Below, in pieces: positions 45,753-55,829 of a DNA stretch of 64,000 nt; positions within the stretch are counted from its first letter, which is position 1; every line of letters begins with the position of its first letter. The position numbers and the translations under genes were made by a program. The notes under the pieces are model-generated. The model made no database searches, was not told the origin of the DNA, and saw only the letters and a program-made list of their open reading frames with translations. Location of the stretch: positions 2,442,723 to 2,506,722 of the forward strand of contig NZ_KE150421.1 of NCBI RefSeq assembly GCF_000411295.1. The letters are read 5' to 3'. The DNA is from Paenisporosarcina sp. HGH0030. Lineage in GTDB: Bacteria > Bacillota > Bacilli > Bacillales_A > Planococcaceae.

Positions 45753-46466
45753 TTACAATGGAGTTTTATTTGGAACTCCAGGTTTTCTTGGATATTTTTT
45801 AGGAGTGCTCTTTACTTTATTAAAAACAAACAATGATCTTTCACTATTTTCTACAGGCAGTGTGAAAGAATATTCTTGAATTTTTTCAGCACCCAAAATT
45901 GTTAAAGCTTTTTTTGCATCATTTAGTTCGTCTTGAGCCGCTGCAGCTTTCATCGCCACAAACTGACCTCCGACTTTAACTAATGGTATGCAAAGTTCCG
46001 ACAATACAGATAATCTCGCTACCGCTCTCGCTGTGACAATATCATACTGTTCCCTGTAAGTTGGATTTTGTCCAAATTCTTCTGCTCGGGCATGTACAAA
46101 TTGAACATTGGAAAGTCCCAATTGCTCACTTAAATGTGTGAGAAATTGAATCCGCTTGTTCAATGAATCAACAATAGTTACATGCAATTGAGGGAAGCAA
46201 ATTTTCAAAGGTATACTTGGGAATCCCGCTCCTGCACCTACATCACAAATTGATTGGCCTTTGGAAAAATCCACATAAAAAGCCATGCTGATTGAATCAT
46301 AAAAATGCTTTAAGTAAACGGATGGTTGATCAGTGATTGCAGTTAAGTTCATTTTTTCGTTCCACTCAACAAGCAGTTCGAAATATTTATGAAATTGTTG
46401 AAGTTGTTCAGGGGTTAAAATAATCCCTTTTTCTCTTAGTGCTTCAACAAATTGTTGTTGGTTCAT
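45753..46466 (-). CDS. rsmG: 16S rRNA (guanine527-N7) methyltransferase
   Basis: 237 residues, Rossmann-type methyltransferase (GidB). SAM motif [17 protein letters not shown], then [11 protein letters not shown] and TARAVA. It modifies G527 of 16S rRNA. It follows mnmG by about 65 bases; a hairpin lies in the gap. Confidence 0.96.
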   Translation of the reverse strand: MNQQQFVEALREKGIILTPEQLQQFHKYFELLVEWNEKMNLTAITDQPSVYLKHFYDSISMAFYVDFSKGQSICDVGAGAGFPSIPLKICFPQLHVTIVDSLNKRIQFLTHLSEQLGLSNVQFVHARAEEFGQNPTYREQYDIVTARAVARLSVLSELCIPLVKVGGQFVAMKAAAAQDELNDAKKALTILGAEKIQEYSFTLPVENSERSLFVFNKVKSTPKKYPRKPGVPNKTPL

Positions 46467-46490
46467 ATTGGACCCCTTCCGTATATGAAG

Positions 46491-46527
46491 AGTGGCTAAA
46501 TGCTGAATTTAGCGAATAGCCACTTTT
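46491..46527 (-). terminator. Hairpin between mnmG and rsmG
   Basis: AGTGGCTA and TAGCCACT pair around a 17-base inner region. No T tract follows on the minus strand, so it may reduce read-through or protect the mRNA rather than terminate. Confidence 0.4.
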
Positions 46528-46531
46528 ATAC

Positions 46532-48421
46532 TTATCCGGATATTTTCGCTATTCTACCTTGTTCAATATACACCAGAAGGATAGAAATGTCAGCAGGATT
46601 TACACCTGATATTCTAGATGCTTGTGCAATTGATAAAGGTCTAACTTCTTTCATCTTCTGCTTCGCTTCAGTAGCGATACCAGAAATGGCATCGTAGTCA
46701 ATTAAATCCGGAATTTTTTTATCTTCCATTTTCTTTAATTTCTCTACTTGTTGAAGTGCTTTTTCGATATAACCTTCGTACTTAATTTGAATTTCGATTT
46801 GATCCTTCATTTCATCTGTTAAGTCTATTGGTGAAGGAGAAAGCTGTGAAATATCATCATACGTCATTTCAGGGCGTTTTAGTAAGTCCTGACCTTTTAT
46901 TCCGTCTTTAAGTTCAGTGCCGCCTTTAGAACGGATAATTTCTTGCGTTACTTCATTCGGCTTAATAATCGTTTTTCTTAATCGGAAGATTTCTTCCTCG
47001 ATCAATTTCTTCTTCGCTTCAAAACGCTCGTAACGTTCCTCCGAAATCAATCCTGCTTCGAATCCGATTTTGGTTAATCTCAAGTCTGCATTGTCATGAC
47101 GTAACAATAATCGATATTCTGCTCTCGACGTAAGCAAACGGTAAGGTTCATTCGTGCCTTTTGTCACTAAATCATCAATTAACACACCGATATACGCATC
47201 TGAACGGCTTAAAATGATTTCTTCTTTATTTAAAGAACGAGCCGCAGCATTCATACCAGCCATCAACCCTTGACCAGCTGCTTCTTCATAACCAGATGTT
47301 CCGTTAATTTGACCAGCAGTATATAAATTACGGATTTTTTTCGTTTCCAACGTTGGCCATAATTGGGTAGGTACCATTGCATCGTACTCAATCGCATATC
47401 CTGCTCGCATCATTTCAGCTTTTTCCAACCCTGGAATGCTTTCTAGCAACTTACGTTGTACATGTTCAGGTAAGCTTGTAGAAAGCCCTTGTACATATAC
47501 TTCACGCGTATTGCGCCCTTCAGGCTCCAAGAAGATTTGGTGACGTGGTTTGTCATTGAAACGTACCACTTTGTCTTCAATGGAAGGACAATAACGTGGA
47601 CCTGTACCTTTAATCATGCCTGAATACATTGGTGATAAATGCAAGTTTTCATCAATTATCTGGTGAGTGCGTTCATTCGTATACGTCAACCAACAAGGCA
47701 TTTGATCCATGATATATTCAGTCGTTTCATAACTGAATGCTCGTGGTAAGTCATCGCCTGGCTGAATCTCTGTTTTGCTGTAATCAATCGTTTTACTGTT
47801 TACGCGTGGCGGTGTTCCTGTTTTAAAACGTACCAAATCAAAACCTAAATCTCGAAGATTATCTGCCAATTTCAATGAAGGTTGTTGATTATTTGGTCCA
47901 CTTGAATATTTCAAATCACCAATGATAATTTCACCACGTAAAAATGTTCCAGTTGTTACAATCACCGTTTTTGCACGGTAGATTGCCCCGACTTGTGTAA
48001 TAACACCTTTTATTTCGTCGTCTTCAATAATTAATTCCTCAACCATTGCCTGATGGATGGACAAGTTCTCTTGTTCTTCCATTAAGCGTTTCATCTCAGC
48101 TTGATACAACACTTTATCGGCTTGTGCACGTAAAGCACGTACAGCTGGGCCTTTACCTGTATTCAACATTCTCATTTGAATATGCGTTTTGTCGATGACT
48201 TTCCCCATTGCGCCTCCAAGGGCGTCAATTTCCCGGACAACTATTCCTTTAGCCGGGCCTCCGATAGATGGATTACATGGCATAAATGCAATCATATCTA
48301 AATTAATTGTTAAAACGAGTGTTTTTGCACCCATTCCCGCTGCCGCTAATGCTGCTTCAGAACCGGCATGGCCAGCTCCAATAACAATTACATCGAACGA
48401 GCCCGCTTCAAATTTCTGCAT
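46532..48421 (-). CDS. mnmG: tRNA uridine 5-carboxymethylaminomethyl modification enzyme MnmG
   Basis: 629 residues. FAD motif [18 protein letters not shown], the GidA signature [12 protein letters not shown] and the C-terminal helical domain with [18 protein letters not shown]. It works with MnmE on the wobble uridine of tRNAs. It follows mnmE; the gap between them holds a hairpin repeat. Confidence 0.97.
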   Translation of the reverse strand: MQKFEAGSFDVIVIGAGHAGSEAALAAAGMGAKTLVLTINLDMIAFMPCNPSIGGPAKGIVVREIDALGGAMGKVIDKTHIQMRMLNTGKGPAVRALRAQADKVLYQAEMKRLMEEQENLSIHQAMVEELIIEDDEIKGVITQVGAIYRAKTVIVTTGTFLRGEIIIGDLKYSSGPNNQQPSLKLADNLRDLGFDLVRFKTGTPPRVNSKTIDYSKTEIQPGDDLPRAFSYETTEYIMDQMPCWLTYTNERTHQIIDENLHLSPMYSGMIKGTGPRYCPSIEDKVVRFNDKPRHQIFLEPEGRNTREVYVQGLSTSLPEHVQRKLLESIPGLEKAEMMRAGYAIEYDAMVPTQLWPTLETKKIRNLYTAGQINGTSGYEEAAGQGLMAGMNAAARSLNKEEIILSRSDAYIGVLIDDLVTKGTNEPYRLLTSRAEYRLLLRHDNADLRLTKIGFEAGLISEERYERFEAKKKLIEEEIFRLRKTIIKPNEVTQEIIRSKGGTELKDGIKGQDLLKRPEMTYDDISQLSPSPIDLTDEMKDQIEIQIKYEGYIEKALQQVEKLKKMEDKKIPDLIDYDAISGIATEAKQKMKEVRPLSIAQASRISGVNPADISILLVYIEQGRIAKISG

Positions 48422-48477
48422 GTTCGTTCATTCCTTTCGTTTATCCTATTTTTTATATTCAAGCTTTCCGCTCTTTT

Positions 48478-48612
48478 ATGTCTAGCCTCATGCGCCAGCT
48501 CGCACCTAAGCTTCAGAACCGGTGTCGAGCTAAAGTGGCGCATTCAACTTGGGCCCACAGGATGTGGGTCATGAAGGCGTTGCCGCAAGGACGCGGCGAA
48601 CTTAGCCTTCGT
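48478..48612. repeat. Interspersed hairpin repeat, copy 4, between mnmE and mnmG
   Basis: Starts TGTCTAGCCTC. The stem ATGCGCCA (48490-48497) pairs with TGGCGCAT (48536-48543), then AGCTCG with CGAGCT. A second hairpin (GCCCACAG-GATGTGGGTC) follows. The left part matches copy 2 (CTCGCA-CTAAGCTT). Confidence 0.7.
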
Positions 48613-48617
48613 TCCAC

Positions 48618-50003
48618 TTATTTCCCTAAACAGAATTGGGAGAACAGTTGGTCAATCAAACTTTCTTCTACTGTATCTCCAGTAATTTCACCTAAAATTT
48701 CCCACGTTCTGGTGACATCGATTTGGATCATGTCAATTGGCACGGCAGCATGGGCTGCGTCTATTGCATCTTCAATCGTTTGTTTTGCCTGGTGCAATAA
48801 AGCAATGTGACGAGCATTTGAGACATACGTCAAATCGCCACTTTCCAGAGATCCTTCAAAGAATAATGAAGCAATTGCTTCCTCTAGCTGATCCACTCCT
48901 TCTTCTTGTAATAAAGAAGTGGTCACGATTTTTCGGTTCCCTGCAAGTTCTTCTACACGTTGACTATCGATTTTCTTCTCTAAATCGGTTTTATTGATTA
49001 CCACAATAAAGTCCATGCCTTCGATTGCTTCAAATAAACGCTCATCCTCAGGTGTTAGCTCGTCCGAATGGTTCAGTACCAAAAGAATCAAATCGGCTTG
49101 TTTAAGAACTTGTCTGGAGCGTTCTACACCGATTCGTTCAACAATGTCTTCTGTTTCCCGAATCCCGGCAGTATCAATGAGCTTTAACGGTACGCCACGG
49201 ACATTTACATACTCTTCAATAATGTCACGTGTTGTCCCCGCTACATCGGTAACAATCGCTTTATTTTCTTGCACTAAACTATTTAATAAAGAGGACTTCC
49301 CTACATTCGGTCGACCGATAATGACAGTAGATAAGCCTTCTCTTAATATTTTCCCTTGAGATGAAGTACGCAATAACCCTTCAATTTCTTGTTTCACCCA
49401 AGATGACTTTTCAATAATCATGGGCAATGTCATTTCTTCCACATCATCATACTCTGGATAGTCGATGTTCACTTCTACCTGTGCCAACGTTTCTAACAAT
49501 GCTTGTCGCAAACTGGCAATGAGTCGTGATAATTTTCCATCCATTTGACCTAGTGCAACATTCATTGCACGATCGGTCTTGGCACGAATTAAATCCATAA
49601 CAGCTTCTGCTTGAGATAAGTCGATACGTCCATTTAAAAATGCACGTTTCGTGAATTCTCCCGGCTCCGCTAATCGAGCACCATGTCTCAGTACTAACTG
49701 CAACACTCGATTTACGGTAACGATACCTCCGTGACAATTTATTTCAACTACGTCTTCTCGTGTAAAGGTTTTTGGACCTTTCATTAAAGACAACATGACT
49801 TCTTCTACTACGTCGCCTGATTCAGGCTCTATTAAATGTCCATAATGGATCGTGTGTGATGCTTGACTACTTAATTTTTTTTCTCCAGGCGAACGAAAAA
49901 TTTGATCAGCTATGGAAACTGCTTCTGATCCACTTAATCGCACAATAGCAATTGCTCCTTCACCCATTGGTGTGGATATCGCAGTAATCGTATCGAATTC
50001 CAT
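48618..50003 (-). CDS. mnmE: tRNA modification GTPase MnmE
   Basis: 461 residues: an N-terminal tetrahydrofolate-binding domain ([22 protein letters not shown]), a helical domain with an inserted G domain ([27 protein letters not shown]) and the C-terminal FCLGK with the conserved Cys. Partner of MnmG in tRNA wobble modification. A double DnaA box lies 23 bases upstream of its start. Confidence 0.97.
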   Translation of the reverse strand: MEFDTITAISTPMGEGAIAIVRLSGSEAVSIADQIFRSPGEKKLSSQASHTIHYGHLIEPESGDVVEEVMLSLMKGPKTFTREDVVEINCHGGIVTVNRVLQLVLRHGARLAEPGEFTKRAFLNGRIDLSQAEAVMDLIRAKTDRAMNVALGQMDGKLSRLIASLRQALLETLAQVEVNIDYPEYDDVEEMTLPMIIEKSSWVKQEIEGLLRTSSQGKILREGLSTVIIGRPNVGKSSLLNSLVQENKAIVTDVAGTTRDIIEEYVNVRGVPLKLIDTAGIRETEDIVERIGVERSRQVLKQADLILLVLNHSDELTPEDERLFEAIEGMDFIVVINKTDLEKKIDSQRVEELAGNRKIVTTSLLQEEGVDQLEEAIASLFFEGSLESGDLTYVSNARHIALLHQAKQTIEDAIDAAHAAVPIDMIQIDVTRTWEILGEITGDTVEESLIDQLFSQFCLGK

Positions 50004-50025
50004 GATCGCCCACCTCCTGTCTACT

Positions 50026-50047
50026 AGTTATCCACATGTGGATAACT
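50026..50047. promoter_or_regulatory. Palindromic double DnaA box before mnmE
   Basis: Two perfect boxes back to back, TTATCCACA then TGTGGATAA, within a 22-bp perfect palindrome. It lies between the khpB terminator and the mnmE ribosome site. Confidence 0.7.
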
Positions 50048-50136
50048 GAAAAAATGGTCATGATTCTCTAACATACAACAATAGCATAAAATCACTAAAA
50101 TCGAAAGTCGCAAACGTCATTTCGACAACAAGAAAA

Positions 50137-50168
50137 CGGACCTTTTCGTCAAGTGACGTCAAGGTCCG
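50137..50168 (-). terminator. Terminator after khpB
   Basis: CGGACCTT and AAGGTCCG pair around GACGTC-containing inner sequence, with TTTTCTTG following. It ends the rpmH-rnpA-yidC-khpB run. Confidence 0.85.
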
Positions 50169-50175
50169 CTGTCCA

Positions 50176-50919
50176 TTACTTTAATGGTTCAATTACGAGA
50201 TAACGATTAGGATCTGTTCCTACTGATACGGTCTCAATATCCAACCGTCTGGATAAAGCGTTGTGTATCACTTTTCTTTCATAAGAAGGCATTGGTTCAA
50301 ACTCTACTTTTTTTCCAGTTCGGATTGCTTTATCCGCCATACGTTCGGCTAATTGTTCCAAAGATTCTTGACGGCGCTCGCGGTAATTTTCTACATCAAG
50401 TTGAATCATCAAAAAATGGTTAGCATACTTGTTTGCAACTAATTGTGATAATTGTTGCAAGGCGTTTAACGTTTGCCCTCGTTTTCCAATAAGTACAGCT
50501 GCTTTTTTACTTTCCAGTCGAAGCGTAACATATTTACCGTTCTGCTCCGTATGAATCGTTAAATCGTCAATTTTCATTTCTTTTGCAATAAGGTTTATAT
50601 ATGCTTTCGTTTCTTCAACTGCCTCGCCTTGAGTGGACTCGACATTCTTAGAAACTCCTTTTTCTTGCAATGGCGCTACTGTTTTTTCTGTCGCATCTTC
50701 TAACGACTCAACAGTGACAATTTCAGTCTCTTGCACAACGGGTGGTGCTTCCTTTACTGTAACTTGCACTTCTGCAAGTTTGGAGCCAAAACCTAAAAAT
50801 CCTTTTTTACCTTCAGTTAAAACGTTAATGGTGACTTGATCTCTCGTTGTCTCAAGTTTAGCTAATGCAGCAGATATCGCTTCTTCAGTTGTTGAACCCG
50901 TTTGCGTAATCTGATTCAC
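50176..50919 (-). CDS. khpB: RNA-binding protein KhpB (Jag, SpoIIIJ-associated)
   Basis: 247 residues: Jag-N domain (about 1-50), an acidic linker, a KH domain (VLIGKRGQTLNALQQLSQLVANKY) and a C-terminal R3H domain (FEPMPSYERKVIHNAL). RNA-binding partner of KhpA. The start overlaps the yidC stop (ATGA), as usual. Confidence 0.95.
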   Translation of the reverse strand: MNQITQTGSTTEEAISAALAKLETTRDQVTINVLTEGKKGFLGFGSKLAEVQVTVKEAPPVVQETEIVTVESLEDATEKTVAPLQEKGVSKNVESTQGEAVEETKAYINLIAKEMKIDDLTIHTEQNGKYVTLRLESKKAAVLIGKRGQTLNALQQLSQLVANKYANHFLMIQLDVENYRERRQESLEQLAERMADKAIRTGKKVEFEPMPSYERKVIHNALSRRLDIETVSVGTDPNRYLVIEPLK

Positions 50920-51686
50920 TTTTTAGCCCCTCCAGTTTTAGCAGGTTGAAGTGTACGTTTTTCCCATGGTTTGTAAATGACCATGTTTTGGCTCAATGAA
51001 ATGATATTTCCGATTACCCAGTACAATGTTAAGGCTGAAGGTAAGAAAATACCGAACCCGATAATCATAATAGGCATGAAATACATCATGATTTTCATTT
51101 GAGGGTTGTTCATTGCTTGACCAGTACGTAATACCAGGAACTGCATGATTCCTGCAAGAACCGCAAGAATAATACTTGGTTCAGCAAGCTCAAACCATAA
51201 GAAGCTGCCTAAGTTAATTTCTGGCGTATTATTCATGCGACTGATTGCATGATAGAAACCGATTAGGATAGGCATTTGAATGACTACCGGCAAACAGCCC
51301 GCAGCTGGATTCACACCTTTTTCTTTAAATAACGCCATCATTTCTTGTTGATACTTCTGTTGCGTAGCCGCATCTTTTGAGCTGTATTTTTGCTTGAGTT
51401 TAGCAAGTTCAGGTTGAACATCTTGCATATTCTTTGCACTCTTTGTTTGTTTGATCATTAAAGGAAGAATCGCCAAACGAATTATTATTGTCACCATGAC
51501 AATACCTAATCCGTAAGATCCTAGTAATTCCTTGAACAATGTAATGAAAGAAACAAGAGGCCAAACAATAAATTCGTTCCAAAATCCTTTACTGTCCTCA
51601 TAAATCGGTTGATCATACTCTGTACATCCACTAAGTAATAGCGTGACAGAAACAAGCATGAGGATAATAAGTAAGCGTTTGTTCAC
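50916..51686 (-). CDS. yidC: Membrane protein insertase YidC (SpoIIIJ-like)
   Basis: 256 residues with a lipoprotein signal peptide (LLLSGC, Cys at about 21) and five membrane helices. The hydrophilic groove Arg is probably in TIIIRLAILPLMIKQTKS. It inserts proteins with or without Sec and is needed in sporulation in relatives. Cytoplasmic membrane. Between rnpA and khpB. Confidence 0.96.
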   Translation of the reverse strand: MNKRLLIILMLVSVTLLLSGCTEYDQPIYEDSKGFWNEFIVWPLVSFITLFKELLGSYGLGIVMVTIIIRLAILPLMIKQTKSAKNMQDVQPELAKLKQKYSSKDAATQQKYQQEMMALFKEKGVNPAAGCLPVVIQMPILIGFYHAISRMNNTPEINLGSFLWFELAEPSIILAVLAGIMQFLVLRTGQAMNNPQMKIMMYFMPIMIIGFGIFLPSALTLYWVIGNIISLSQNMVIYKPWEKRTLQPAKTGGAKK

Positions 51687-51754
51687 CCTTCTTCCCCCTA
51701 AAACGACATTCCATTTCTTCTATATATATATACATGAAAAACTTCTTGTCTTTA

Positions 51755-52102
51755 TTACTTGATCTTTTGAATCATTTTAGCGATTTTCAAAACGTGCTGC
51801 AAACTTTTCTTTGTTTCATGAAAATCTAAACTGGCCGCCTGATTTCTGGCGATAATGACATAATCCATGTTCGGGTTGATTTCATCTTTCAGTTCCAAGA
51901 AAGATTGTCTGATATAGCGTTTGATTTGGTTGCGGACGACTGCATTTCCGACTTTTTTACTCACGGATAGGCCGATGCGAAACTCCTCTTGTCCTTCTTT
52001 CGGTAAGAAATATAAGACAAACTGGCGATTCGCAAAGGATTTACCGCGTTTAAAAATCTTTTGAAACTCTGCATTCTTCTTTACTCGTTGACGTTTATTC
52101 AT
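51755..52102 (-). CDS. rnpA: Ribonuclease P protein component
   Basis: 115 residues with the RNR signature [27 protein letters not shown] (split here for reading: [16 protein letters not shown]). It helps RNase P RNA mature tRNA 5' ends. Follows rpmH by 75 bases. Confidence 0.96.
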   Translation of the reverse strand: MNKRQRVKKNAEFQKIFKRGKSFANRQFVLYFLPKEGQEEFRIGLSVSKKVGNAVVRNQIKRYIRQSFLELKDEINPNMDYVIIARNQAASLDFHETKKSLQHVLKIAKMIQKIK

Positions 52103-52177
52103 GCTTCACCTTCTCCACCTGATCATTCGCTTCTAATAGGTAAAGAAAAAAAAGACCACTGATGCGGATCAGTGGGC

Positions 52178-52312
52178 TTAAGCTGATAATACTTTTCTTC
52201 CTTTACGACGACGTGCTGCTAATACGCGACGGCCGTTTTTAGAACTCATACGAGAACGGAATCCGTGAACTTTACTATGTTTGCGTTTATTTGGTTGGTA
52301 TGTGCGTTTCAT
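52178..52312 (-). CDS. rpmH: 50S ribosomal protein L34
   Basis: 44 residues, very basic: [20 protein letters not shown] then [28 protein letters not shown] precedes the ATG at 52312. First gene of the leftward run from oriC, next to rnpA as in nearly all bacteria. Confidence 0.97.
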   Translation of the reverse strand: MKRTYQPNKRKHSKVHGFRSRMSSKNGRRVLAARRRKGRKVLSA

Positions 52313-52462
52313 CTATGTGACACCTCCTGAAAAATTGAAAGTCGATTTATCTCTTATAGACAGTCTTGGATATTATATATAGTTTGACCCCTAAATGTCA
52401 ATAGCATTTCGAAATATCGTTCTCTTATCGTTCTCTTTCAGTGTAAATTCATCTGGTTATAA

Positions 52463-52762
52463 GTTGTCCACATATATGAAGTTTTCTACACACAGTGCTG
52501 TGGATAACGAATTTGGGGCATTTTTTCTATCCACACCACTTATCTACAACTTTTTAACAAACTCACGGCCTGTGGACAACAGCGGTGTGCATGAATATGC
52601 ATTTTGTGGATAACCATCGAGAACGCTTGTAATTTCTAGTTATTTTTGATACGATGTTTGTGTTTTACTCTTCAAAACCGAAAATCAGTATTCGTTGTTA
52701 TCCACAACTGTTGATAATCTGTGGATAGCTTATCCCAAGGCTCTGATTAACCTTTATCCACA
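52463..52762. promoter_or_regulatory. oriC, DnaA-box cluster upstream of dnaA
   Basis: Perfect boxes at 52499 (reverse), 52605 (reverse), 52698 and 52754. One-mismatch boxes at 52463, 52528, 52540, 52571 and 52720. It corresponds to the upstream half (incA/incB) of bipartite Bacillus origins. Confidence 0.9.
52627..52655 (+). promoter_or_regulatory. dnaA: Likely dnaA promoter
   Basis: TTGTAA (52627-52632), 17-base spacer, TACGAT (52650-52655). It lies between DnaA boxes, consistent with autoregulation by DnaA. Confidence 0.55.
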
Positions 52763-52841
52763 ACTTGTGGTTTTGTGCATGACTATACATATTATGTGTA
52801 AGATTGTCGATAAAAAATATTTTAAAGAAGGAGGTACGTTG

Positions 52842-54188
52842 TTGGAACATTTAGAAGAACTATGGTCGAGCGTTCTTGCTCAAGTGGAGCAAAAAATCTC
52901 GAAACCAAGCTTTGAAACGTGGCTCAAATCTACAAAAATGTTGACCTATCAAGGAGATACAGTGACAATTGCGGCTCCAAACTCATTTGCACGTGATTGG
53001 CTTGATACGCATTATGTACATTTGATAGCCGGTATATTGACCGAATTGACGGGGGAAGGCCTGTCCATCAAATTTGTTGTACCTAAAGATCAAAGCATGG
53101 AAGATTTCTCACTTCCTAAACCGATCGTTTCAATGAAAGATGATGAGCAACCAGAGTATTCACCTGGCATGCTTAATTCAAAATATACATTTGATACCTT
53201 TGTTATCGGTTCAGGTAACCGATTTGCGCATGCAGCATCACTTGCAGTGGCGGAAGCGCCAGCAAAAGCCTATAATCCACTGTTTATCTACGGGGGAGTA
53301 GGACTTGGAAAAACCCACTTAATGCATGCAATTGGTCACTATGTACAGGAACATAACCCAAATGCAAAAGTTGTTTATTTATCTTCCGAAAAATTCACGA
53401 ATGAATTCATTAATTCTATTCGTGATAATAAAACGGTAGATTTCCGTAACAAGTACCGCAGCGTGGATGTACTATTAATAGACGATATTCAATTTTTGGC
53501 CGGGAAAGAACAAACTCAGGAAGAATTTTTCCACACATTCAATACTTTGCATGAAGAATCAAAGCAAATTGTCATTTCAAGTGACAGACCACCAAAAGAA
53601 ATTCCAACATTGGAAGATCGTCTGCGTTCCCGCTTTGAATGGGGCTTAATTACGGACATCACGCCTCCAGACTTAGAGACGCGTATTGCGATTTTGCGTA
53701 AAAAAGCGAAAGCAGATGGCTTGGACATCCCAAATGAAGTCATGATGTACATCGCCAATCAAATCGATTCAAATATTCGTGAGCTTGAGGGTGCTTTGAT
53801 TCGTGTGGTTGCATATTCTTCTTTAGTTAATAAGGATATGAATTCGGATTTAGCAGCTGAAGCATTGAAGGATATTATGCCGAATGCAAAGCCGCGTAAA
53901 ATTACGATTTTGGATATTCAAAAAACGGTGGGTGAGCACTTCCACATACGTTTAGAGGATTTTACAGCGAAGAAACGAACGAAATCTATTGCTTTTCCAA
54001 GACAAATTGCCATGTATCTATCTCGAGAGTTGACAAGTTTCTCTTTACCTAAGATTGGTGAGGAATTTGGAGGCAGGGATCATACAACGGTTATCCATGC
54101 ACATGAAAAGATTTCAACTCTATTAAAAGAGGATCAGGCCCTTCAACAAGACCTGAAACAAATTAAGAGTCTATTAGGTAAGTCTTAA
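52842..54188 (+). CDS. dnaA: Chromosomal replication initiator DnaA
   Basis: 448 residues from the TTG at 52842, which has AAGGAGG seven bases upstream; the open frame extends further left into the DnaA boxes but conservation begins LEHLEELW. Domain I (1-85), linker (to about 110), AAA+ domain with Walker [10 protein letters not shown] and Walker [10 protein letters not shown], and the C-terminal HTH with [11 protein letters not shown]. It binds DnaA boxes on both sides of its gene and opens oriC. Confidence 0.98.
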   Translation: MEHLEELWSSVLAQVEQKISKPSFETWLKSTKMLTYQGDTVTIAAPNSFARDWLDTHYVHLIAGILTELTGEGLSIKFVVPKDQSMEDFSLPKPIVSMKDDEQPEYSPGMLNSKYTFDTFVIGSGNRFAHAASLAVAEAPAKAYNPLFIYGGVGLGKTHLMHAIGHYVQEHNPNAKVVYLSSEKFTNEFINSIRDNKTVDFRNKYRSVDVLLIDDIQFLAGKEQTQEEFFHTFNTLHEESKQIVISSDRPPKEIPTLEDRLRSRFEWGLITDITPPDLETRIAILRKKAKADGLDIPNEVMMYIANQIDSNIRELEGALIRVVAYSSLVNKDMNSDLAAEALKDIMPNAKPRKITILDIQKTVGEHFHIRLEDFTAKKRTKSIAFPRQIAMYLSRELTSFSLPKIGEEFGGRDHTTVIHAHEKISTLLKEDQALQQDLKQIKSLLGKS

Positions 54189-54189
54189 C

Positions 54190-54345
54190 GTTGTGGATAA
54201 CCCCACATTGGACAGCCTAGTTTATACACAGTCTATCTACATGTGGATAGGCTGATTTTATTCGGTAAAATGGACTTATTAACAAATCCACAGGCCCTAT
54301 TACTATATCTATTATTCTTTTAAAACATTAATAAATATATAAGCG
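54190..54345. promoter_or_regulatory. oriC, downstream boxes and unwinding element
   Basis: DnaA boxes TGTGGATAA (54194, reverse), TTATACACA (about 54221), TGTGGATAG (54242, one mismatch) and AAATCCACA (54284-54292). They are followed by GGCCC and triplets CTA-TTA-CTA-TAT-CTA-TTA (54297-54314), which fit the DnaA-trio element. An AT-rich stretch follows to 54345. This order is that of the B. subtilis basal unwinding system. Confidence 0.8.
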
Positions 54346-54355
54346 AGGTATAATC

Positions 54356-55492
54356 ATGAAATTTGAAATCATGCGTGAACGGTTATTAGATGGGTTAAAC
54401 GATGTAATGAAAGCAGTAAGTTCTAAAACAACGATTCCGATTTTGACGGGAATTAAATTAGAAGTTACTGAAGAAGGTTTGCACTTAACAGGTAGTGATT
54501 CTGATATTACGATTCAAACTTTTATAAAAGCTGAAGAAAATGGCGAACAAGTAATTCGTGTAATTGAAGAAGGGACAATTGTTGTTCAAGCTCGTATGTT
54601 CAACGAAATCGTTCGTAAGTTACCAACAAGTGATGTTGAAATTGAAGTAAATGAACAATATCAAACGCATATTCGTTCAGGTAAATCAGAATTCCATTTA
54701 ATTGGACTGGATGCTTCTGAATATCCATTACTTCCAGAAATTCAAGATGATCGCCAGTTTGTCATTCCAGCAGATTTATTGAAATCAATTGTTCGTGAAA
54801 CAGTATTCGCAGTATCAACTTCTGAAAGTCGTCCTGTATTAACAGGCGTTCATTGGGAAGTGAAAAATGGAGAGCTTGTTTGTGTAGCAACAGACAGTCA
54901 CCGTCTAGCTCGACGTAAAACGACTTTGGAACAGCTGCCTGAGGGAGAATATAGCGTAGTAATTCCAGGAAAGAGCTTAAATGAATTAAGTAAAATCATT
55001 GGAGACTCATCAGAACCAGTTCATATCGTCATGACACAACAACAAGTGTTATTTAAAACTTCTGATGTATTATTCTATTCACGTTTACTTGAAGGAAATT
55101 ATCCTGATACATCTCGTTTAATTCCGAGTGAATACAAAACAACGGTAACCGTAAACGGGAAAGCATTACTACAAGCGATCGATCGAGCTTCTTTATTGGC
55201 ACGAGAAGAACGCAATAATATTGTTCGATTTAGCTCTTTGGAAGGCAATGTTGTTGAAATTTCATCCAGTTCACCAGAAGTAGGGAAAGTGGAAGAAGAA
55301 ATTCAAGCAACATCTATCGAAGGAGAAGAACTAAAAATCTCGTTTAGTGCGAAATATATGATGGATGCATTAAAAGCTGTGGATGGCCAAGATGTAATGG
55401 TTCAATTCACCGGTGCAATGCGCCCATTCATCTTAAAATCAGTTCATGATGATGCAATTTTGCAACTCATTTTACCTGTTCGCACATATTAA
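54356..55492 (+). CDS. dnaN: DNA polymerase III sliding clamp (beta)
   Basis: 378 residues, complete, with three clamp domains (MKFEIMRERLLDGLNDVMKAV at the start; C-terminal FILKSVHDDAILQLILPVRTY). It encircles DNA and tethers polymerase. GCGAGG precedes the ATG. Confidence 0.98.
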   Translation: MKFEIMRERLLDGLNDVMKAVSSKTTIPILTGIKLEVTEEGLHLTGSDSDITIQTFIKAEENGEQVIRVIEEGTIVVQARMFNEIVRKLPTSDVEIEVNEQYQTHIRSGKSEFHLIGLDASEYPLLPEIQDDRQFVIPADLLKSIVRETVFAVSTSESRPVLTGVHWEVKNGELVCVATDSHRLARRKTTLEQLPEGEYSVVIPGKSLNELSKIIGDSSEPVHIVMTQQQVLFKTSDVLFYSRLLEGNYPDTSRLIPSEYKTTVTVNGKALLQAIDRASLLAREERNNIVRFSSLEGNVVEISSSSPEVGKVEEEIQATSIEGEELKISFSAKYMMDALKAVDGQDVMVQFTGAMRPFILKSVHDDAILQLILPVRTY

Positions 55493-55505
55493 AAATAAAT
55501 TATTC

Positions 55506-55538
55506 AAAGGGTAGTCCTCTATTGGGCTATCCTTTTTT
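55506..55538 (+). terminator. Terminator after dnaN
   Basis: AAAGGGTAGTCC and GGGCTATCCTTT pair (two G-U), followed by a T run. Confidence 0.8.
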
Positions 55539-55600
55539 ACTTCTTGGTGAAAATGAAGTAAAATGAAGGGATAGACTAAAAAGCGAAGGATGTAATTAAC

Positions 55601-55828
55601 TTGAAAGAACTTGAAATTGGAACGGAATATGTAACACTCGGGCAAGTACTGAAAATGACTGACGTAATAAGCTCAGGTGGGATGGCAAAATGGTTTTTAT
55701 CGGAAAATGAAGTATTGATAAACGGGGAAGTAGATCAAAGACGTGGACGTAAACTTCGTCATGGAGATTTAGTAAACATCCCTGGAGTAGGCGAACTTCG
55801 CATTGTGGATCCATTGAGCGGGCAATAA
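55601..55828 (+). CDS. yaaA: S4-domain RNA-binding protein YaaA
   Basis: 75 residues with an S4 domain ([40 protein letters not shown]). Probably binds RNA in ribosome biogenesis. TTG start. recF begins one base after its stop. Confidence 0.93.
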   Translation: MKELEIGTEYVTLGQVLKMTDVISSGGMAKWFLSENEVLINGEVDQRRGRKLRHGDLVNIPGVGELRIVDPLSGQ

Positions 55829-55829
55829 T

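Noticed and set aside
48233..48246. Third Noc-site-like sequence within mnmG
   Set aside because: Only about 11 of 14 positions match, as expected by chance in this many bases.
52695..52841. Longer DnaA N-terminus
   Set aside because: The upward extension of the frame runs through DnaA boxes and lacks the DnaA domain I sequence; the TTG at 52842 has the ribosome site.
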